Below are positions 60,432 to 64,000 of a DNA stretch of 64,000 bases, one piece after another. The position numbers and the translations under genes were made by a program. Origin of the DNA: Clostridium_AM sp900759715 (GTDB lineage Bacteria > Bacillota > Clostridia > Clostridiales > Clostridiaceae); assembly GCA_900759715.1 (NCBI GenBank), contig CAAEXF010000054.1:62001-126000 (forward strand), in the 5' to 3' direction. A model generated the notes under the pieces. The model saw only the letters and a list, made by a program, of their open reading frames with translations, was not told the DNA's origin and ran no database searches. Within the stretch, counting starts at the first letter, position 1, and every line of letters starts with the position of its first letter.

Positions 60432-61004
60432 ATGGAGAAAATAAGAGTTAACTTCAAAAAAATGTATTATGGGTTTCCTGTTATATTAATAAGTTACTTT
60501 GATGAAAATGGAGTTCCAAATGTAACTACTCTTTCATCATCCTATACATTAGGCAACATGGTCTTGTTAGGATTTGGAAGTAAAAGCTATACAGTAAATA
60601 ATATAAAAAAGGTTAAGGATTTTGTCATAAACATACCTGATAGAAGCCTAATGAAAGAAATAGATTTTTGCGGATATTCCACAGGCAGAAACTGCAAAAA
60701 GTTTGATTTTACAAATCTAACGCCAGTGAAATCTGACAAAATAAATGCTCCTACAATTGCAGAATGTCCAATATCTATCGAATGTACTTTAACTGATATT
60801 GTAGAGAATGAGAACTTCCCTAATATAACAAATGTTTTAGCAGAAATTAAAGGCAGAATCATTTCTGAAAATCTGCTAAGCCATTATCAACAGCTAGATT
60901 ATGCTTCGGTGGATACTGTTTTATACGTAGGTGACGATAAAAACAAAATGTATAGATATACTGATAAACTTAAAGCTGATTTTTCTAAATCATTTATTGA
61001 ATAG
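60432..61004 (+). CDS. Flavin reductase-like FMN-binding protein
   Basis: A 190-residue protein of the flavin-reductase/flavoredoxin split-barrel family (PNVTTLSSSYTLGNMVLLGFGSKSYTVNNIKKVKDFVINIPD). It binds FMN and passes electrons from NAD(P)H or ferredoxin to a partner. CGGAGG lies before the ATG. The 177-bp gap from the nitroreductase gene suggests its own promoter or a long operon spacer. It fits the surrounding redox-stress group. Confidence 0.9.
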   Translation: MEKIRVNFKKMYYGFPVILISYFDENGVPNVTTLSSSYTLGNMVLLGFGSKSYTVNNIKKVKDFVINIPDRSLMKEIDFCGYSTGRNCKKFDFTNLTPVKSDKINAPTIAECPISIECTLTDIVENENFPNITNVLAEIKGRIISENLLSHYQQLDYASVDTVLYVGDDKNKMYRYTDKLKADFSKSFIE

Positions 61005-61047
61005 TAAAATACTACATAAACCTTTACCATACTAACCCATTAAGCCT

Positions 61048-61097
61048 TTCATTCTCCACCTCAATAAGTAAGACGGAGGTTGGAAGGCTATTTTTTA
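61048..61097 (+). terminator. Terminator of the flavin reductase gene
   Basis: Arms AAGCCTTTCATTCTCCACCTC and GGAGGTTGGAAGGCT pair imperfectly and are followed by six T residues. Confidence 0.8.
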
Positions 61098-61176
61098 AAT
61101 GTTATACATAAGTACAGTAGTATTAGAAATATTATTAATACGATAGTCTTAATAGTAGACATGGCATGAGTAAACT

Positions 61177-61215
61177 AAAAAACGCCGAGAGCATTTAGCT
61201 CACCTCAGCGTCTTC
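61177..61215 (-). terminator. Terminator of the DUF2249 gene
   Basis: The minus strand reads GACGCTGAG, loop, CTCTCGGCG, then TTTTTT. Confidence 0.8.
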
Positions 61216-61233
61216 AAATTTAATTTATAATCT

Positions 61234-61467
61234 TTACTTTTTGCCAATTGATACTCGCCAGATCTCTGGTCCCTCCTCGAGATACGTCCATTCAAACTTG
61301 CCTTCATACTCTGCTAAAAGTTGATAGTGCAGTGGTCTAGGATCATGGTCATTGGTAAGTTCCATAACCTCCCCTGGATTAAGTTTATTAAATGTATCGA
61401 ATATAACTGTATGCTTATCCCTAGGTTCATATTTTCTTGCATCTACCTTTGCCGCAAATTGTGTCAT
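61234..61467 (-). CDS. DUF2249-family small protein
   Basis: A 77-residue protein with the DUF2249 pattern: VDARKYEPRDKH, FNKLNPGEVMELTNDHDPRPLHYQL, FEWTYLEEGPEIWRVSI. The family often accompanies hemerythrins, cupins and nitric-oxide or nitrite-related genes and may bind metal or a small ligand through the NDHDP motif; its activity is unproven. AAAGGAAGG precedes the ATG. It is convergent with the flavin reductase gene. Confidence 0.9.
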   Translation of the reverse strand: MTQFAAKVDARKYEPRDKHTVIFDTFNKLNPGEVMELTNDHDPRPLHYQLLAEYEGKFEWTYLEEGPEIWRVSIGKK

Positions 61468-61558
61468 TTAAAATCCTTCCTTTCGTAATATACTTATTTT
61501 TTTCAATATCTTTTCTAGTTTTATGAATAGATTTGTATTCGGATTTTGAGCTTATAAA

Positions 61559-61600
61559 AACTAGCATCATAAGATCTATACTCAAATGATGCTAGCTACT
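61559..61600 (-). terminator. Terminator-like hairpin below the asrA fragment
   Basis: Stem CTAGCATCAT / ATGATGCTAG followed on the minus strand by TTTTTATAAGC. Probably the terminator of the former asr transcript or of a gene now lost. Confidence 0.65.
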
Positions 61601-61765
61601 GAAGTTGCTCAATCTCCGAAACAAATTATAGAACGAATCCGCGTAGCCACTTACTATGGAATTTCAATAACACTCACTTTTCTTAAAATTTAGCATTTTA
61701 TCTTATATTTTACCAAAATGAGTCCAATAATGAAATTATTTACATATAACATGATATATCTCTTA

Positions 61766-62083
61766 TTATATCATTGCATCACCTAGATGATTTACACAGT
61801 TTGAAAAGGATATATATTCAGGGCAAACATCATCACAACGTCCACACCCTACACACATATGATGGCCAAAACGTTTTTTAAAATCATATACCTTATGCAT
61901 CATTTTAAATCTCATTCTATCTCCCTTATCTTCCCTAAATCGATGTCCTCCTGCCATATCCGTGTAACCATCTACATGACATGCAGCCCAAACCCTTCTT
62001 CTTTCTCTGGATTTAGTATTATCCTTATAGAATATATCTTGGGTAGTGAAACAAGTACAAGTTACACATACAAAAATACATCT
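61766..62083 (-). pseudogene. asrA: Truncated anaerobic sulfite reductase subunit A (asrA fragment)
   Basis: About 105 C-terminal codons of AsrA, the iron-sulfur electron-transfer subunit of the AsrABC sulfite reductase (full length about 340). The fragment begins within the first 4Fe-4S motif (RCIFVCVTCTCF), then RERRRVWAACHVDGYTDMAGGHRF, and the second motif CVGCGRCDDVCPEY is intact. An in-frame TGA lies just before it, and the preceding sequence does not match AsrA, so the 5' two-thirds are deleted. asrB and asrC are missing downstream. A 63-residue peptide could still start at the internal ATG 61957. Confidence 0.8.
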
Positions 62084-62242
62084 TCAACAGTCATAGAAAA
62101 ATCCATAAATATCTCTCTTCTAATTTTAACTAAGCTATATATGTTCTTTTTTGCACTGCATTATAATAATTCATCCATGGAGTTATTTTTTCCGACTTTT
62201 CACATCATATACTCTAATAAAAACCATATATGAAATAGTTAA

Positions 62243-62276
62243 AAAACCGTATTAGATTTTTCTCCAATACGGTTAT
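62243..62276 (-). terminator. Terminator of hcp
   Basis: The minus strand reads ACCGTATTGGAG, loop, CTAATACGGT, then TTTTTT. Confidence 0.85.
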
Positions 62277-62296
62277 ATTTTTACATAATCAACATT

Positions 62297-63949
62297 TTAT
62301 TTTGCTTGCTTTAGTGCAGTCCTTAAATCATCTTCTGGTGTGCTTATTGGTGTTATATTAAAGGTATCCACAAGATATTGTAATACATTAGGTGATATGA
62401 ATGCTGGTAAAGTTGGTCCTAAGTACATTCCTTTTATTCCAAGTGATAATAATGCTAATAAATCAGCAACAGCTTTTTGCTCATACCAAGAAAGTACAAT
62501 TGTAAGTGGTAGACAATTAACATCTGTTGTAAATGCATCAGCAAGACCTGTTGCTATTCTAACTGCTGAATATGCATCATTACACTGTCCTACATCTAAT
62601 AGTCTTGGTAATCCAGCTACTGTTCCAAAGTCTAATTTATTAAATCTGTACTTACCACAAGCTAAAGTAAGAATTACGCAATCTTCAGGAACCATTTTAG
62701 CAAAATCTGTATAATAACTTCTTCCTGGTCTTGCCCCATCACAACCACCTATTAAGAAGAAATGTCTTATCTTCCCTTCCTTAACTGCATTAACTATAGC
62801 TTCTCCATGTGATAATGTCTCATGATGTCCAAAGCCTACTAGTATTTCCTTTGGTTCCTCATCTTCTTTAAATCCGTCTAATTCTAATGCTTTATTAATT
62901 ATTTCACTAAAATCCTTAGTTCCATCTTCAGAAACGTCAATATGCTTTACTCCATCCCAACCTACAACACTTGTGGAAAATATCCTATCCTTATATGTTT
63001 CTCTTGGTCTCATTAAACAGTTAGTAGTCATTAAAATACATCCTGGTATATCATCGAATTCACTTTGTTGATTTTGCCAAGCGGAGCCATAGTTACCTAC
63101 TAAATGTTCATATTTCTTTAGCTCCGGATATCCATGTGATGGTAGCATTTCTCCATGGGTATAAATATTAATTCCTTTACCTTCTGTTTGCTCAAGGAGC
63201 ATTTCTAAATCCCTCAAATCATGGCCAGATACTATAATAAATGGACCTTTTTTAACATTAACATTTACCTTATGAGGTGAAGGATTTTTGTACGTAGTAG
63301 TATTAGCTTCATCTAGGGTTTGCATTACCTGTACAGCCATATCCCCAACTCTCATAGTCATACGTATCATATCTTCAAGGGTTAAGTTGTCATTTGTGGT
63401 AGACTCAAGTCCTAAGAAATAAATATTATCTACTTGTTCATTATTATATCCAAGAAACCTTGCCTGATGTCCATAAGCACTTATACCTTTTAATCCATAC
63501 AATATAGTTGACCTTAAGGAACGAATATCAGCGTCAAGACTCTGATCATACATAATACCTGCTTTTATTGAATCCTTTAACATTTCTTCTTTTGTATCAC
63601 TCAAATTATATGTAGCTGCATCTGGATATTTTCCTTCCGGTGCTTGGTCTCTTAAAGATTCTTTTATCTTTTGTGATTCCTTTAATAATCTTACATGAAC
63701 CTCAGCATCAAAGTTCACATTTGTTAATGTTGTAAATAGACCATTCTCTATTAATTTTACTATCTCTTTATCAATAACTTTTCCTTTTTCTATAAGTGGC
63801 TTTGCATAGCAAGAGATTCCTTTTAGCTGATATATTAGTAAATCTTGCAAATTTGCAATTTCGGGTGTCTTTCCACAAACTCCACTTTTTGTACAGCCTT
63901 TTCCTCCAGCTGTTTGTTCACACTGATAACAAAACATTGAATTTTCCAT
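62297..63949 (-). CDS. hcp: Hybrid cluster protein (hydroxylamine reductase / NO protection)
   Basis: Cytosolic Fe-S protein with a 4Fe-4S cluster and a hybrid 4Fe-2S-2O cluster; it reduces NO or hydroxylamine and protects against nitrosative stress. The 550 residues start MENSMFCYQCEQTAGGKGCT, with the N-terminal Cys motif (CxxC-x-Cx-C type) characteristic of the class. Hybrid-cluster residues appear in NCLMRP, GGCDGARPGRSYYTDF and LACGKYRFN. GAGGAG precedes the ATG. No hcr is adjacent. Gene length is normal, and it reaches close to the window edge. Confidence 0.97.
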   Translation of the reverse strand: MENSMFCYQCEQTAGGKGCTKSGVCGKTPEIANLQDLLIYQLKGISCYAKPLIEKGKVIDKEIVKLIENGLFTTLTNVNFDAEVHVRLLKESQKIKESLRDQAPEGKYPDAATYNLSDTKEEMLKDSIKAGIMYDQSLDADIRSLRSTILYGLKGISAYGHQARFLGYNNEQVDNIYFLGLESTTNDNLTLEDMIRMTMRVGDMAVQVMQTLDEANTTTYKNPSPHKVNVNVKKGPFIIVSGHDLRDLEMLLEQTEGKGINIYTHGEMLPSHGYPELKKYEHLVGNYGSAWQNQQSEFDDIPGCILMTTNCLMRPRETYKDRIFSTSVVGWDGVKHIDVSEDGTKDFSEIINKALELDGFKEDEEPKEILVGFGHHETLSHGEAIVNAVKEGKIRHFFLIGGCDGARPGRSYYTDFAKMVPEDCVILTLACGKYRFNKLDFGTVAGLPRLLDVGQCNDAYSAVRIATGLADAFTTDVNCLPLTIVLSWYEQKAVADLLALLSLGIKGMYLGPTLPAFISPNVLQYLVDTFNITPISTPEDDLRTALKQAK

Positions 63950-64000
63950 TTGAATCTCTCCTCATAATATATTTTAAATTTAATTTATAAATATTTTAGC

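Noticed and set aside
1..64000. CRISPR array, tRNA or rRNA genes
   Set aside because: No regularly spaced direct repeats, tRNA cloverleaf consensus or rRNA-like segment was seen on reading the window.

Overview
The window is a low-GC, AT-rich chromosome segment from an anaerobic, spore-forming, motile Firmicute, most likely Clostridium sensu stricto. The evidence is AT-biased codon use, purine-rich Shine-Dalgarno sites, a gerK-type germinant receptor cluster, three chemoreceptors, an aldehyde:ferredoxin oxidoreductase with its pterin-cofactor genes, and hybrid cluster protein. The gene set suits a saccharolytic, solventogenic or acetogenic clostridium; I cannot name the species. No rRNA, tRNA, CRISPR array, phage or complete insertion sequence was seen.

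Layout. 1-543: a transposon-end-like RNA/hairpin and a SAM-I riboswitch with terminator but no target gene in the window. 0.5-3.5 kb: chemoreceptor and ddl. 3.7-6.4 kb: TPP riboswitch with thiD-thiM-thiE. 6.4-14 kb: a palindromic repeat, an ATC-hydrolase-like protein, proC, an amino-acid ABC binding protein and permease without ATPase, a patatin-like phospholipase, a second MITE-like repeat and tandem pepT genes. 14.4-24.4 kb: chemoreceptor plus addA, a GAF-GGDEF protein, an EamA transporter with a His-rich tail, and a chemoreceptor with a NarX-like P-box. 24.4-33.9 kb: CbiM-like permease, lplA-lipA, small membrane and secreted proteins, PBP1A, pepD. 34.3-40.2 kb: gerKA-gerKB-gerKC-gerKB-gerKC, with the first gerKB broken by an in-frame stop. 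40.2-46.1 kb: a second copy of the palindromic repeat, a polysaccharide deacetylase, a BFD-like protein, a PAS hybrid histidine kinase, an LRAT-fold protein and a small kinase-like protein.

46.3-56.1 kb is one functional block on the minus strand: tupA (tungstate binding), moeA, moeA fused to a binding-protein-like domain, moaA, a sigma-54 activator, then aor, a moaD-like carrier and an E1-like adenylyltransferase. A textbook -24/-12 promoter precedes aor, and inverted repeats suited to activator binding lie about 130-200 bp upstream of it. The inferred picture is W uptake, W-pterin synthesis and an AOR whose expression depends on sigma-54.

56.5-64 kb: asnB, about 590 bp of decayed intergenic DNA, then a likely O2/NO-stress group (hemerythrin, SagB-type nitroreductase, flavin reductase, DUF2249, Hcp) that contains a truncated anaerobic sulfite reductase asrA remnant.

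The most distinctive non-coding content is a set of small dispersed repeats: three copies of an IS200/IS605-right-end-like (omega-RNA-like) hairpin, two copies of a long-inverted-repeat element, one GACAATTGAC-type MITE, and two copies of a repeat lying upstream of genes on the same strand.
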